The notes: a model not told the origin generated them from the sequence alone. DNA of 64,000 bases from Methylotetracoccus oryzae (GCF_006175985.1 NZ_SRSH01000011.1:114792-178791), one strand, 5' to 3'. Counted from the first letter of the stretch, positions 47,272 to 56,767 are shown. Translations and numbers: made by a program.

Positions 47272-47739
47272 TCAATCGTAGCCGAGGCCATGTTCCTTTT
47301 CGCCTTCCGGCACTGGCTCTGGCGACACCGGTGGCTCGCCGGAATTCAGACAATGTCGGCTGAGGATGATCGTTGCAAAGCCCGTGACCAGAAATACGAT
47401 CCACCCGACCATCATTCGGACCAGCCCCTCAAGCAGTTCCACGGTTCCGACCGTTTCGCCCAGGGTCTGTTCGAGGATCTCGCCCACCCCAAGCGCAACC
47501 CCCTGATACAAACCGAAATAGGCGGCAGCGCCAAACCCGAGTAGCGCCACGAGGCCGGCCTCAACGCCGCGCGTGTCAAGCCGAAACGCCTCGGCCCAGG
47601 AAGGGCGTGAGCGCGTGCGTGCGGAAAGGCTACGAGAGCCACTGATGCGGTAGCGCAACGGCAGCGGAAAGTCATGATCCGCTGGCGTCGGCCGCCGGCC
47701 AACGAGTGGATCGAATCCAGTGAGGCACTTCGTAGCCAT
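47272..47739 (-). CDS. Hypothetical membrane protein
   Basis: The 155-residue product has two hydrophobic helices (about 62-82 and 107-127) with a short acidic linker between them and an acidic, proline-rich tail. GGGAG stands eight bases before the ATG at 47739, which supports the start. I do not recognise a family. It is oriented away from the glycosyltransferase gene on the other strand. Confidence 0.5.
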   Translation of the reverse strand: MATKCLTGFDPLVGRRPTPADHDFPLPLRYRISGSRSLSARTRSRPSWAEAFRLDTRGVEAGLVALLGFGAAAYFGLYQGVALGVGEILEQTLGETVGTVELLEGLVRMMVGWIVFLVTGFATIILSRHCLNSGEPPVSPEPVPEGEKEHGLGYD

Positions 47740-47985
47740 GGCTGCTGCTCCCGCGACGATCGAGCCGGATATGACTCGCTGGCCACAAGTCTAGTCCGCG
47801 GAATGCCGGCCGGACTGGGCGGCCTCCTTGCGGATGTCGACCGGGTCCACCGTAACCGAAAGCGGCTGCACGGGCAGGAATCGTCACCCGTCGGCTCCTC
47901 TCGGAACACGGCAGTCAGCTGTCGCGGCCCAGGCCCCACGAGGTCCGCGCTGGCCCGACGTGTCGCTCCGTGGTCTAATGCCGCG

Positions 47986-48936
47986 ATGTCGTTGCCGGTA
48001 TCCGTCATCCTGCCCACGCTCAATTGCCGCGACGCCCTGGCTCGTCACCTCGATGCGGTCGGCACGTGGCTCGCCGAGGTCGAGAGCGTCATCGCGGTCG
48101 ACAGCCAGTCATCCGATGGCACGGCCGAACTGCTGCGCGAACGACTGTCACCGTTGAATGCGACGATCCTGTCGACGCCGCCGGGGCTTTATCAGTCCTG
48201 GAATGCGTCCATCGCGCTGGCCGGAGCACCCTGGACCTATGTGTCGACGATCGGGGACACGATCAGTCGCGAGGGAATCGGGGAACTGCTGGCAAGCGCG
48301 GAACGACTCAATCCCGACGTGGTCGTTTCTCCCCCGCGGATGGTCCAGGAAGACGGCTGCACACCTGCTGCCGTGCGTTGGCCGATTCACGACCTGGGAG
48401 AGGCCTTTGCCGTCGATGAGGGTCCACGCCTGCTGACACGGCTCGAAACCATTATGGTGCTGTGCAGTTACGTGACGGGTTCCGTGCTTGGCAGCAGCGC
48501 TGCCAATGTCTACCGCACCGAATTCCTGCAGCACCACCCGTTTCCGGTCGAGTTCGGACATGCCGGGGACACCGCCTGGGGCCTGCAGAACTGTGCGCGG
48601 TTGCGGCTGGCCATTCACCCCAGATGCGTTTCGAATTTCTGTCTGGGGTGGCAATTCAAGGAATCCCATCCGCGAGACCAGCGCGAGCTGTTTCTGCGCT
48701 TGAACGACGAAGCGATCGCCGCGCTGGCAGCGGCCGCTCCCGAAGACGCTGAAATCCGCCTTGCCCTGGGGTGGCTCAAGGCGCTGGTTGCGAACAAGGC
48801 AGTGCTATGGGACTGGCTGGCAGCACAAGGCGACCTCGTCGAGCAGCACACGCGGCTGCGCGCCTACCTCGACGAGGTCGAGGCCGAGAAAGCCCGTAGC
48901 CTCAAGGCCCGCTTCAAAAGGCTGATCGGCCGATAA
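47986..48936 (+). CDS. Family 2 glycosyltransferase
   Basis: This 316-residue enzyme has the GT-A fold start VSVILPTLNCRDALARHLDAV, with VIAVDSQSSDGTAELLRE as the nucleotide-binding segment. Unusually, the metal-binding region reads TYVSTIGDTISREG, with GD rather than a clear DxD motif. The C-terminal third is helical and rich in Glu and Arg. The start at the ATG at 47986 is chosen because the family core begins at residue 4; the frame is open for 104 codons upstream without similarity. The gene stands alone, so it may decorate a surface glycan made elsewhere. Confidence 0.85.
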   Translation: MSLPVSVILPTLNCRDALARHLDAVGTWLAEVESVIAVDSQSSDGTAELLRERLSPLNATILSTPPGLYQSWNASIALAGAPWTYVSTIGDTISREGIGELLASAERLNPDVVVSPPRMVQEDGCTPAAVRWPIHDLGEAFAVDEGPRLLTRLETIMVLCSYVTGSVLGSSAANVYRTEFLQHHPFPVEFGHAGDTAWGLQNCARLRLAIHPRCVSNFCLGWQFKESHPRDQRELFLRLNDEAIAALAAAAPEDAEIRLALGWLKALVANKAVLWDWLAAQGDLVEQHTRLRAYLDEVEAEKARSLKARFKRLIGR

Positions 48937-48944
48937 CCGGCCGA
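48926..48944. terminator. Hairpin at the convergent 3' ends
   Basis: TCGGCCG (48926-48932) and CGGCCGA (48938-48944) form a perfect 7-base stem around a loop containing the glycosyltransferase stop codon. It lies between two convergent genes and could serve both, but no T-run follows. Confidence 0.35.
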
Positions 48945-48983
48945 CCCGCCGGAGAAGAGAACCGTCGGCGACCGTTCGGGAGT

Positions 48984-49547
48984 TCAGGCTGCCCGCCCGG
49001 CCTCGCGGCGCTTGCCGAGCCCGCGTGCCTCGAATGCGACGACGATCAGGAAGAGGCCGATCGCGATGGCCCACGCGCCGATGTACCAAATCACGGCCAT
49101 GGCGCCCGCTCCGGGGCGGGCGAGCATCAGCACACCAAACAGCAGCGATGCCAGCCCTCCCAGCGCCATCATCCACTCCCCTTCGATCTCCTTGCGCACC
49201 TGGATGGCCAGCGCGATGCGCATCACTCCGGAAGCGATCGCCCATGCCGCGATGTAGATCAGCAGGACTAGTGTCGTGATGTCAGGGGCCTGGAACGTGA
49301 TCACACCGAAGGCGATGCCGAGCAACCCTTCGAGCAGCAACAGCCACCAATTCTCGCTGTGCGAGCGGATGCGAAGCGCATGATAGACCTCGACCACGCC
49401 GTCGGCGAACGCGAAAGCCGCGAACAGAAGCACCAGCGAAGCCAGTGTCAGCCCCGGCACCACGAAGGCGCCCAGCCCGAACAGCAGAGCCAGGATGCCG
49501 CGCAGCAGCAGTAGCCACCAGTATTGTGTCAGCGATTGTCCGAACAT
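48984..49547 (-). CDS. HdeD-family membrane protein
   Basis: HdeD-type proteins are six-helix membrane proteins linked to acid resistance in E. coli. The ATG at 49547 has AGGAGG nine bases upstream and gives 187 residues. The paired helices show the family's repeated pattern, for example WWLLLLRGILALLFGLGAFV and WWLLLLEGLLGIAFGVITF, followed by GEWMMALGGLASLLFGVLML. The function outside E. coli is not defined. Confidence 0.85.
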   Translation of the reverse strand: MFGQSLTQYWWLLLLRGILALLFGLGAFVVPGLTLASLVLLFAAFAFADGVVEVYHALRIRSHSENWWLLLLEGLLGIAFGVITFQAPDITTLVLLIYIAAWAIASGVMRIALAIQVRKEIEGEWMMALGGLASLLFGVLMLARPGAGAMAVIWYIGAWAIAIGLFLIVVAFEARGLGKRREAGRAA

Positions 49548-49647
49548 CGATCCCGTCCTCCTGTAACTCGACATGTCTGGAGGCCGTGATCTTACACGGG
49601 TTGACCCGGCAAGAGTCTATCCCCCGCCGAGTCCCGTCGCTGCACCT

Positions 49648-50670
49648 TCAGGCTTTGCGCTCGAGAAAATCCATATAGCCATAACCTTGCATCGGCAAGT
49701 GGGCTCGGGAAACCTCCGGCAGCGACAGTGCCAACGCTCGCACCAGGCGCAGGACTCGCTCGTCCCGCAAAGCCGGCGTGTCGCCGTCACGAAGATGGTC
49801 CTCCCAATCGATGAACTGGAGCTGCCCCGCGGACTCATAGGAGCCGATCCGTCCGACTGCCTGACTCCGCGCCTTGAGTGCCGCCCAGGCACCCTCGCCG
49901 AAACCTTCGTTGCGGGATGATTCGGTGCCCTGCAGCGCCGACCGTACCGCAAACCAGAGAGCCTCGGTAGGCGGAAGGTGAGGAACGAGGTCGTCCTGAA
50001 ACTCGAAGCGCCAGGCACTTCCCGCCAACACGGCTTCGAAAGCGTTTGCGAAGGTGTGATTTCCAGCCCGCGGCGCGGCGAAGGTATGGACTGCGGCCGG
50101 CCTGAGTCCGTGCCCTCCCTCCGCCAAACGCAAAGCGGCGAGTTGCGCCAGCGCACCGCCCTTGCTGTGACCGGTGAGCAGCAAACGGCGCCCCTGCGCG
50201 ACGGCGAGCCGGATCCGGGGCAACAGTTCCCCGAGGCCACCGGCTCCCCACCACAATGCATTCAAGGACTCTGCATACCCCTCGTGCACGTAGCCCGGCA
50301 CGCCAATGCGGTCACCCGCGACCAGGTGCGCTCGCGCATTGTTGAGCCAGTCCGCGAATATCCGGTCGAGCCGATCCCGATCGGCCACGAGCCGCGCCGG
50401 CAAGGTACCGCGGAATGCCAGAATGGCGGACTCGTCACTCTCCACGTACAGAAACGCATCGATGCCGGCCCGACTGGAAGACTGATGGGCGCAAAAGGAG
50501 GCCGGTTCGAAGTCCACCGCCGCGGCCAGCCTGGCGATCACCTCGCGGGACAGCAGCACCGGCGGCGTAATTGCCAGATCATCCGGCGAGCGAACGTCCG
50601 CCGTCACGCCATAGGCCAGATTACAGGCGCATAGCAAACGACGGGCGGTGAGCAGGTCCGCTAGCGCCAC
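49648..50670 (-). CDS. Class 3 lipase-like alpha/beta hydrolase
   Basis: The 340-residue product has the lipase class 3 pattern: AILAFRGTL near residue 83 (oxyanion strand), the nucleophile elbow TGHSKGGALAQ with S169, then VHTFAAPRAGNHTF and the catalytic Asp in FQDDLVPHLPP. The final His is less certain. No signal peptide is seen, so an intracellular or non-classically exported enzyme is likely. It is divergent from the exchanger gene. Confidence 0.85.
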   Translation of the reverse strand: MALADLLTARRLLCACNLAYGVTADVRSPDDLAITPPVLLSREVIARLAAAVDFEPASFCAHQSSSRAGIDAFLYVESDESAILAFRGTLPARLVADRDRLDRIFADWLNNARAHLVAGDRIGVPGYVHEGYAESLNALWWGAGGLGELLPRIRLAVAQGRRLLLTGHSKGGALAQLAALRLAEGGHGLRPAAVHTFAAPRAGNHTFANAFEAVLAGSAWRFEFQDDLVPHLPPTEALWFAVRSALQGTESSRNEGFGEGAWAALKARSQAVGRIGSYESAGQLQFIDWEDHLRDGDTPALRDERVLRLVRALALSLPEVSRAHLPMQGYGYMDFLERKA

Positions 50671-50784
50671 GACCTGACTCGCGCACTGCGCACCATCGAT
50701 ACGCTATCATCCACTCGTGGTCTCACCCGTTAACCCCGCGTCATCAACCTAGCGGCAGCGCCACCGGCACAGGAAAGGATCGTC

Positions 50785-51804
50785 ATGGAGCCCGCCCAAC
50801 TGGTCGTCTGGGCAGAATTCATCGGCTGCATCGTGGCCATTGGCCTGGCCGGCACCCGGCTTTCCCTGTACGGCGACATTATCGCCGAAAAGACCGGCCT
50901 CTCCGGGAGCTGGATCGGGCTCGTTCTGCTCGCGACCGCGACCTCCCTGCCCGAGTTGATCACCGGTATCAGCTCGGTGACGCTGGCCAATGCGCCGAAT
51001 ATCACGGTTGGCGACGTGCTCGGCAGCTGCGTGTTCAATCTGTCCATACTCGTGGTCATCGACTTCCTGTCCCGGGATGAATCGATCTACCGACGCGCCC
51101 GCCAAGGGCATGTGTTGTCGGCTGCCTACGGGATTGCCCTGATCTCTTTCGTCGGCGCCAATCTCCTGATCGACGGCAAGATTGTGTTGCCGACACTGGG
51201 TCACGTCGGCCTCTACTCTCCCGTCATCGTCCTGCTGTATTTCGCCGCGATGCGTTCCATCTTCCTGTACGAGCGGGAGCAGATGTCGGACTTCGTCGAA
51301 GACGTCACCGAACGCTATCCGGCGGTTACGCTGCGCGCGGCAAGCCTGGGGTATGTCGTCGCCGGAAGTATCGTCGCGGCCGCCGGTGTCGCCTTGCCTT
51401 TCGTGGGCGCCGATATTGCCGCCATGATGGGCTGGAGCAATTCCTTCGTCGGCACGCTCCTGGTCGCCGCAACCACCTCGCTGCCGGAGCTTGCCGTAAC
51501 GATTGGCGCCCTCAGACTCGGGGCAATCGACATGGCCATCGCCAATCTCCTCGGCAGCAATCTGTTCGACATCGTCATCATCGCGATCGACGACGTGGCG
51601 TTCCTGCCCGGCCCCATCCTGTCCCATGTCTCGCCTATCCACGGCGTCTCGGCGCTGTCGGCCGTGATCATGTCCAGTCTCGCGATCGTCGGGCTGTTCG
51701 GCCGCACCGGCAACCGCGTGTTCGGCACCGTCGGCTGGGTCAGCCTGGGGCTCTTCGCCATCTACGTGCTGAATTCCCTGGGGCTTTATCTGCTCAGCGA
51801 ATGA
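50785..51804 (+). CDS. Sodium/calcium exchanger-family transporter
   Basis: The 339-residue protein has about ten membrane helices and the two signature alpha repeats: LLATATSLPELITGISSV with GDVLGSCVFNL near residue 55-90, and LLVAATTSLPELAVTIGALRLG with ANLLGSNLFDIVI near 225-265. These acidic repeats bind Na+ and Ca2+ in CaCA exchangers. The charged loop near residue 165 is short, so there is no large regulatory domain. The ion is not determined by sequence. Confidence 0.88.
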   Translation: MEPAQLVVWAEFIGCIVAIGLAGTRLSLYGDIIAEKTGLSGSWIGLVLLATATSLPELITGISSVTLANAPNITVGDVLGSCVFNLSILVVIDFLSRDESIYRRARQGHVLSAAYGIALISFVGANLLIDGKIVLPTLGHVGLYSPVIVLLYFAAMRSIFLYEREQMSDFVEDVTERYPAVTLRAASLGYVVAGSIVAAAGVALPFVGADIAAMMGWSNSFVGTLLVAATTSLPELAVTIGALRLGAIDMAIANLLGSNLFDIVIIAIDDVAFLPGPILSHVSPIHGVSALSAVIMSSLAIVGLFGRTGNRVFGTVGWVSLGLFAIYVLNSLGLYLLSE

Positions 51805-51903
51805 TCGCCCGGAACGGCCCGCGCCCTGGCCGGTCGCTGCGCGTCATCCGATCGCGCGCCCCGCCTCCACGGTGACGTCTGTCGACGTCGGCGGGCATTC
51901 GAC

Positions 51904-52836
51904 TCAGTTTGCTGCAATCGCTGCTGCCAGCACTGACGCATAGCGCTCCACCGCCCGCCCCTCGCGCAGGAACAGGCGCGGTACGACCAGTTCGCATTCC
52001 AGCAGGCGCCAGCCCTTCCCGTAGGGAATCGCATCGACCCGGCCGTAGTGCAAATGGCCGAAACGCTGCACGATCACTGCGTGAGCCTGCTCGGCCCAGG
52101 CGATATCGGCGGCATCGACTTCACAGACGGCGTTCCGTCCGCCATAGAACTCGTGTGCCAACCAGCCCCCCTCCGCAACGGTCTTTCGTATGGCATGACT
52201 GAACGCGCCCCCCAGGAACACGAAGGACACTTCGCCATGATGCTGGATCTCGGGCAGAAAACGCTGGACGCATACTGCACGGCCGGCAAGCGCCTGACGC
52301 AACGTCGCATTGGCTGCGGCCAGACCGAGCAGCGTCGGCTGCGTCGGTATGCCGGCCGCGAACAGTTCGATGCCCATCGGGGTTTGTCTGAGACGAAACG
52401 TCTGCCAGCTCTTGGAGGAAACACAGGGCTTGACGACCAAATCGAGCCAACCCGTTGCACGCATGACCGACTCCAGTGTCCAGTCGTTGCCTGCGGAGAT
52501 CCAATGCGTGGGAACCAGATCGATACCGGCCTCTGCCAGACCCGGCAGGTAAGCGGCTTTGTCCAGCGTGCCCCTGGCCACCGCGAAGGAGTTAATGCAG
52601 ATGGCGGGTGCCGTCCGCCGCGTCATGACTTCGAGTTTGTCCAGGAACCCGCCATCCAGGTGATAGCCGCGGCATTCGCGCACATTGACCGCCGCGTACT
52701 CATTAGGGTCCCAGGTGTCGAGACGATCCAGATGGACCAGTTCGCAGGCGATGCCCCGTGCCGCCAATGCCGTTCTGACCGCCGGAAACTCGTCGTGCGT
52801 CTGCCCCAGGTGGGCAAAGGCGATTCTCGCCAACAT
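51904..52836 (-). CDS. ATP-grasp-like protein of unknown substrate
   Basis: The 310-residue product (start at the ATG at 52836, where the recognisable domain begins) looks like an ATP-grasp ligase. The N-terminal part ends with VPTHWI, the central subdomain has DLVVKPCVSSKSWQTFRL, and the C-terminal metal- and ATP-binding part is YGRVDAIPYGKGWRLLECELVVPRLFL. Related proteins join amino acids, peptides or sugars through acyl-phosphate intermediates. The neighbours give no clue to the substrate. The frame is open 31 codons further upstream. Confidence 0.68.
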   Translation of the reverse strand: MLARIAFAHLGQTHDEFPAVRTALAARGIACELVHLDRLDTWDPNEYAAVNVRECRGYHLDGGFLDKLEVMTRRTAPAICINSFAVARGTLDKAAYLPGLAEAGIDLVPTHWISAGNDWTLESVMRATGWLDLVVKPCVSSKSWQTFRLRQTPMGIELFAAGIPTQPTLLGLAAANATLRQALAGRAVCVQRFLPEIQHHGEVSFVFLGGAFSHAIRKTVAEGGWLAHEFYGGRNAVCEVDAADIAWAEQAHAVIVQRFGHLHYGRVDAIPYGKGWRLLECELVVPRLFLREGRAVERYASVLAAAIAAN

Positions 52837-53128
52837 ACGTTGGGATGACTCACTGTTTAAGGTAACTGCGATGGATCCGCAGCGGCCACGCTCCCAGCCT
52901 ATCGCATAAGTGCCAGAGGAAGCACGCACCGTAAGCGCAGCACAAAGGAAAACCTATGCCTTGACGCCTAGGCAGTGGAGCCTATTGACCGCCCTTCCTC
53001 ACGGGCGCATGGTCGTAGGTGCTGGCACCGGAGATCACAGGACGCTGGCCGGAGAGGCGCGATGCGCCCACACAGTTCCCAGCCGAAAGGGTTAGGCGGA
53101 TCGCCCGAAACGCCCGCGGGAGACAATA

Positions 53129-53662
53129 ATGAACATCAACAGAACGCGCCAGAACCGCATTACTGGCATCCTCGTCGCCTCAGCCTTGGTCTCCGGATGC
53201 GCCACCACAGCGCCAGAAGCCCACTTCACGCATACCCCACCTGCGGGCACGGTCGTCGACAGCAACGATACGGTCACCATAACGGTCAGCGCGAAGCCCG
53301 GCATCGCGCTGATCCAACAGGAACGCGACCGGTTGTCTCAGCGCATCGCCGCGCGGATCGACACGCTGAAACAACGGAACGCCGCGGCGCAAGAACCCCA
53401 GCCCTACCGGATCGAGGTATTGCTCACGCGCTATGACAAAGGGAACGCCCTTGCCCGACTTATGCTGGCGGGACTGGGCCAGATTCATATCGATGCGCAG
53501 ATCACGCTGTTTGCTCTGCCACAGAATTCGCGTCTGGCAGATTTCAACGTCCAGAAGACATTTGCCTGGGGTGGAATCTATGGCGGCAGCACCACGATCG
53601 AGACCGTAGAAGAGGGCTTTGCCGAGGGCATCGCCGAAGCGTTGACGCAACCGCAGCGGTAA
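53129..53662 (+). CDS. DUF4410-type lipoprotein
   Basis: The 177-residue product has a signal peptide ending LVSGC, giving a lipidated Cys near residue 24, and a mature domain with VDSNDTVTITVSAKPGIAL, YRIEVLLTRYDKGNALARLMLAGLGQIHIDAQITLF and AWGGIYGGSTTIETVEEGFAEGIAEAL, the pattern of DUF4410 proteins. GGGAG precedes the ATG at a normal distance. The function of the family is unknown. It converges with the sensor kinase gene. Confidence 0.75.
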   Translation: MNINRTRQNRITGILVASALVSGCATTAPEAHFTHTPPAGTVVDSNDTVTITVSAKPGIALIQQERDRLSQRIAARIDTLKQRNAAAQEPQPYRIEVLLTRYDKGNALARLMLAGLGQIHIDAQITLFALPQNSRLADFNVQKTFAWGGIYGGSTTIETVEEGFAEGIAEALTQPQR

Positions 53663-53669
53663 GCACTGG

Positions 53670-53701
53670 AGGTGCGCGCAACATATCCGGTATGCGCACC
53701 T
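53670..53701. terminator. Inverted repeat between convergent genes
   Basis: AGGTGCGC (53670-53677) and GCGCACCT (53694-53701) form an 8-base stem with a 16-base loop. It lies between the lipoprotein stop and the sensor kinase stop, and the right arm overlaps the latter. A bidirectional terminator is possible although there is no T-run. Confidence 0.35.
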
Positions 53702-55064
53702 AACGTAGCCCCGACGCACTGACCCTCGCCCCGCCCAGCGGGCTCGTATCGATGTTCAAGTTGCCACCATACGCACTGGCGATCGACGCGACAATGGCAA
53801 GACCAAGCCCGTGACCGGGCGCGGACGGATCGGCACGCTGCCAGCGCTGCGGCAGGCGACCGGCCAACTCCGGTTCGATGCCCGGTCCGTCGTCGTCGAC
53901 GATGAGTTCGAGTCCGTGCTCGTCATCGGACACGGCGCGCACTGCGACCCGCGAGCGAGCCCACTTGAAGGCGTTGTCGGCGAGGTTGCCAAGCATCTCC
54001 AGCAGATCGCCCGCGTCACCGCGGAACATGAGCGCCGGTTCGATCTCGATTCGGCATTGCACACCCTTACCGGCATAGACCTTGTGCAGAGCCGAGATCA
54101 CCTGGTGCGCTGTCTCTGCGACCGCAACCGGCTGCGCGAGGTGGGTGCGCCCCGAAGCGGCCGCGCGTTTGAGCTGGTACTCGATGATGCGGCTCATGGC
54201 GTCGATCTGCTGCTGCGTCAGATCTTTGGCCAGCGGTCGCGCTCCTGCTCCATCGAGTGCCCCGCGGAGTACGGCCAGCGGTGTCTTCAGACTGTGCGCA
54301 AGATCGCCAAGCGCGTCGCGATAACGGGACAGATGAGCCGCTGCCTGATCGAGCAGTGCGTTCAGGTTCCTGGTCAGTCCTTCCAACTCCCGCGGGTAAT
54401 TTCCGTGGAGCCGATCGGCCCCACCGGCTTCGATGCGCCGCAGGTCGGCCTCGACGCGCCGCAGCGGCGCGAAGCTGCGACGCAGAATGAGACCTTGCAG
54501 GACCAGCAACACCAGAGCGGCACCGCCGAACCAGTGCCATAGTCGGTGGCGGACCTTGTTCATACGCGCGTAGTAGTAGCTTTCCTTGTCGTCCAGCGTC
54601 TCGGCGAGTTGCAGCAGATAGGGAATCACAGCGCGGCTGCGCGGCTTCTGATAGCGGATGTCGACGCTGAGTACGTACAGCGCGGGGCCGTTTCCGGGTT
54701 CGACCGGATCGAGGCGCGCAGTCCAGAAGTGATCCGGGACCGGCCATGGGATGGAGAGCGCCCGGGCCGACTCCGACAACCAGACTTCCCGGCCATCCGT
54801 CCGGCGGATCAGACGCGCGTAAAGGCCCGAATGCGGCTCAGACAGCTTTTCGGTCAGCGTCTGCGGCAGCGACATCAGCCCGTCCAGATGCTGGTTTTCG
54901 ATGCCGGCGCGCAAGGTCTCCGCATTGGCCTCGAGGCCGTCGCGCATCGCCGCTTCCGCGCTGTCCCGAAAACCGCGGTCCAGCACGACACCTGTGCCAA
55001 TCAGGAAGAGGCCCAGCACCGCGCTACCAATCAACATGGCACGCGCCTGCAGGGAATAGCTCAT
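53700..55064 (-). CDS. Sensor histidine kinase, PhoQ-like
   Basis: The 454-residue kinase has two membrane helices (about 10-30 and 178-195) around a periplasmic domain of some 145 residues, then a HAMP-like linker. The phosphorylated histidine is H257 in LGDLAHSLKTPLAVL, and the ATPase domain has MLGNLADNAFKWA (N box), VDDDGPGIEPE (G1) and GHGLGLAIVASIASAYGG (G2). The HSLKTPL form of the H box is typical of the PhoQ group, which senses divalent cations, low pH or peptides. The start overlaps the regulator stop (ATGA). Confidence 0.92.
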   Translation of the reverse strand: MSYSLQARAMLIGSAVLGLFLIGTGVVLDRGFRDSAEAAMRDGLEANAETLRAGIENQHLDGLMSLPQTLTEKLSEPHSGLYARLIRRTDGREVWLSESARALSIPWPVPDHFWTARLDPVEPGNGPALYVLSVDIRYQKPRSRAVIPYLLQLAETLDDKESYYYARMNKVRHRLWHWFGGAALVLLVLQGLILRRSFAPLRRVEADLRRIEAGGADRLHGNYPRELEGLTRNLNALLDQAAAHLSRYRDALGDLAHSLKTPLAVLRGALDGAGARPLAKDLTQQQIDAMSRIIEYQLKRAAASGRTHLAQPVAVAETAHQVISALHKVYAGKGVQCRIEIEPALMFRGDAGDLLEMLGNLADNAFKWARSRVAVRAVSDDEHGLELIVDDDGPGIEPELAGRLPQRWQRADPSAPGHGLGLAIVASIASAYGGNLNIDTSPLGGARVSASGLR

Positions 55065-55738
55065 CGGGGATGACCGGCGAAGCGGTAACCCCGGCCTCGC
55101 AAGGTTTCGATCGGTCTAAGCCGGTTGTCCGGATCGAGTTTGCGGCGGACGCGGGCGACGAAAACTTCGATGACATTGCTGTCGAGCTCGAAATCCTGGT
55201 CGTACATGTGCTCGGTCAGCGTGGTCTTGGACACGACCGTGCCGGCATGCAGCATCAGGTACTCCAGCACTTTGTATTCCTGCGCCGTCAGTTCGACCCG
55301 CCGTTCTCCAACATGGACCTCCTGCGCGGCAAGATCAAGCCTGACGGGCCCGCGCTCAACCACCACGCCCGACACGCCTGCCGCACGCCGCAACAGCGCC
55401 TTGATGCGCGCCGACAACTCCTCGAAATGAAACGGTTTCGTCAGGTAGTCGTCGGCGCCGGCATTCAAGCCTTCGACCTTGTCCTGCCAGCGGTCCCGGG
55501 CCGTCAGGATCAGGATCGGGAATGCCACCCCCGAAGCGCGCCAGCGGCGAATCACGTCGATCCCGGAAAGCCCGGGAAGGCCGAGATCGAGGACCGCGAG
55601 GTCGAAAGGAACCGCCTGCCCGAGAAACCAGCCGTCCTGACCCTCCCGGCTGCAATCGACCGCGTACCCCGCGTCGCGCAGACCGGATCCGATCTGCTGG
55701 ACCAATTCGACATCGTCTTCGATCAGCAACAAACGCAT
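55061..55738 (-). CDS. OmpR-family response regulator, PhoP-like
   Basis: The 225-residue regulator has a receiver domain beginning MRLLLIEDDVELVQQI with the phosphoacceptor D51 (LAVLDLGLPG) and LTKPFHFEEL. The C-terminal winged helix has LTAQEYKVLEYLMLHAGTVVSKTTLTEHMYD and ends with RGRGYRF, as in OmpR/PhoB proteins. It is encoded before the kinase and overlaps it. The small glycine-zipper gene upstream on the same strand could be a target, but no binding site was identified. Confidence 0.93.
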   Translation of the reverse strand: MRLLLIEDDVELVQQIGSGLRDAGYAVDCSREGQDGWFLGQAVPFDLAVLDLGLPGLSGIDVIRRWRASGVAFPILILTARDRWQDKVEGLNAGADDYLTKPFHFEELSARIKALLRRAAGVSGVVVERGPVRLDLAAQEVHVGERRVELTAQEYKVLEYLMLHAGTVVSKTTLTEHMYDQDFELDSNVIEVFVARVRRKLDPDNRLRPIETLRGRGYRFAGHPR

Positions 55739-55819
55739 GATGGGAGGCTTAACTGCTGGAACACCGGGGACATTTCGTCGGGACGGCCTGGCTATCCGAT
55801 TTCGCGGCAGCCCAACCCT

Positions 55820-56197
55820 CTAACGTTGACCCAATTCATGGCCGATCACCGACCCGATTACCGACCCGCCGATGATTGCGGCCGGATGGCCGTGACCCAC
55901 CTCGTTTCCGACCACTCCACCCATGATGCCCCCGGCAATCAGGGGCAGCGAACTGTGTTCATGGCGGCGCGGCGGGCAGTAATCCCCCCGCCGGCCGTAA
56001 ATCGGCGCTGGGCGGTACAGAACAGGCGGCGGGACGTAGACCGGGTACACCGGAATTCCATGCCTGGGTCTACGGTAACCCTGATCATGACCGTGATGAT
56101 GACCATGCCAAGCGAAGTGCCCGTGCTGAGCGTGCGCCGGCGCCGCCGGGCTGGCGATGATACCCGCGCTGAAGACGATGACAAGGCTGCGTTTCAT
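55820..56197 (-). CDS. Glycine zipper 2TM domain protein
   Basis: From the ATG at 56197, which has GGAG about nine bases upstream, this is a 125-residue exported protein. A signal peptide of about 23 residues ends in AHA. The next stretch is very rich in His (HGHFAWHGHHHGHDQGY) and Pro-Tyr, and the C-terminus has the glycine zipper GGIMGGVVGNEVG and IIGGSVIGSVIGHELG. The His-rich segment suggests metal binding. It lies just upstream of the two-component system in the same direction. Confidence 0.78.
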   Translation of the reverse strand: MKRSLVIVFSAGIIASPAAPAHAQHGHFAWHGHHHGHDQGYRRPRHGIPVYPVYVPPPVLYRPAPIYGRRGDYCPPRRHEHSSLPLIAGGIMGGVVGNEVGHGHPAAIIGGSVIGSVIGHELGQR

Positions 56198-56377
56198 TGA
56201 CCGTGCTCCGTTACGAATCTGAAGTTCCGGCCGCAACGCAGCCGACGCAAAGACGATAACGGGAATTTGCTGAACGGAAGCTGAACGGTTCCGCAGGTCC
56301 GTGATGGACGCTTTCGTTGGCTGGCTGGAAAGGCCCTGATGCGGGCTGGGGTCGAGGCCTGCTTGCGGGGGCGCCGA

Positions 56378-56767
56378 TCAGCGCATCCGCGGGCCGTAGC
56401 GCACCCTCAATTCCTTGGCATAGGTCCACGCGTTGCGCCGGCCGTACCCGCCAGCCCATCTCGCCCGACCACCGGCAACCACGGTGATGACCGTTTCGTT
56501 GGCAACAGTTCGTGCTTCGGCTGCGCTTTTGGCGAGAGTTGCTCCGGCCCGGTCCGTCACCGGGTTAACACTCCATCGGGAGCCCCGTGGAATCCGGAAC
56601 TTTACGACGAAGTCGGGCACGATTCTGTCCGCCAGGGTACCCTGCTTGACAAAGGCCGCGAAGGGCTCGATTTCGCCATTGGGTGCCACCGCCAGCGCTC
56701 TCGACGCGCAGGCGGCAGTCAATATGAGGACCGCCGCTCGGGCGAAAAGACGGGGCCTGATACGCAT
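56378..56767 (-). CDS. Hypothetical secreted protein
   Basis: The 129-residue product from the ATG at 56767 has a short basic start (MRIRPRLFARAA) and a hydrophobic signal-like segment (VLILTAACASRALA), in which LTAAC could be a lipobox. The mature part has IVPDFVVKFRIPRGSRWSVNP and a basic C-terminus. No family was recognised. The frame is open upstream for 27 codons. Confidence 0.5.
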   Translation of the reverse strand: MRIRPRLFARAAVLILTAACASRALAVAPNGEIEPFAAFVKQGTLADRIVPDFVVKFRIPRGSRWSVNPVTDRAGATLAKSAAEARTVANETVITVVAGGRARWAGGYGRRNAWTYAKELRVRYGPRMR

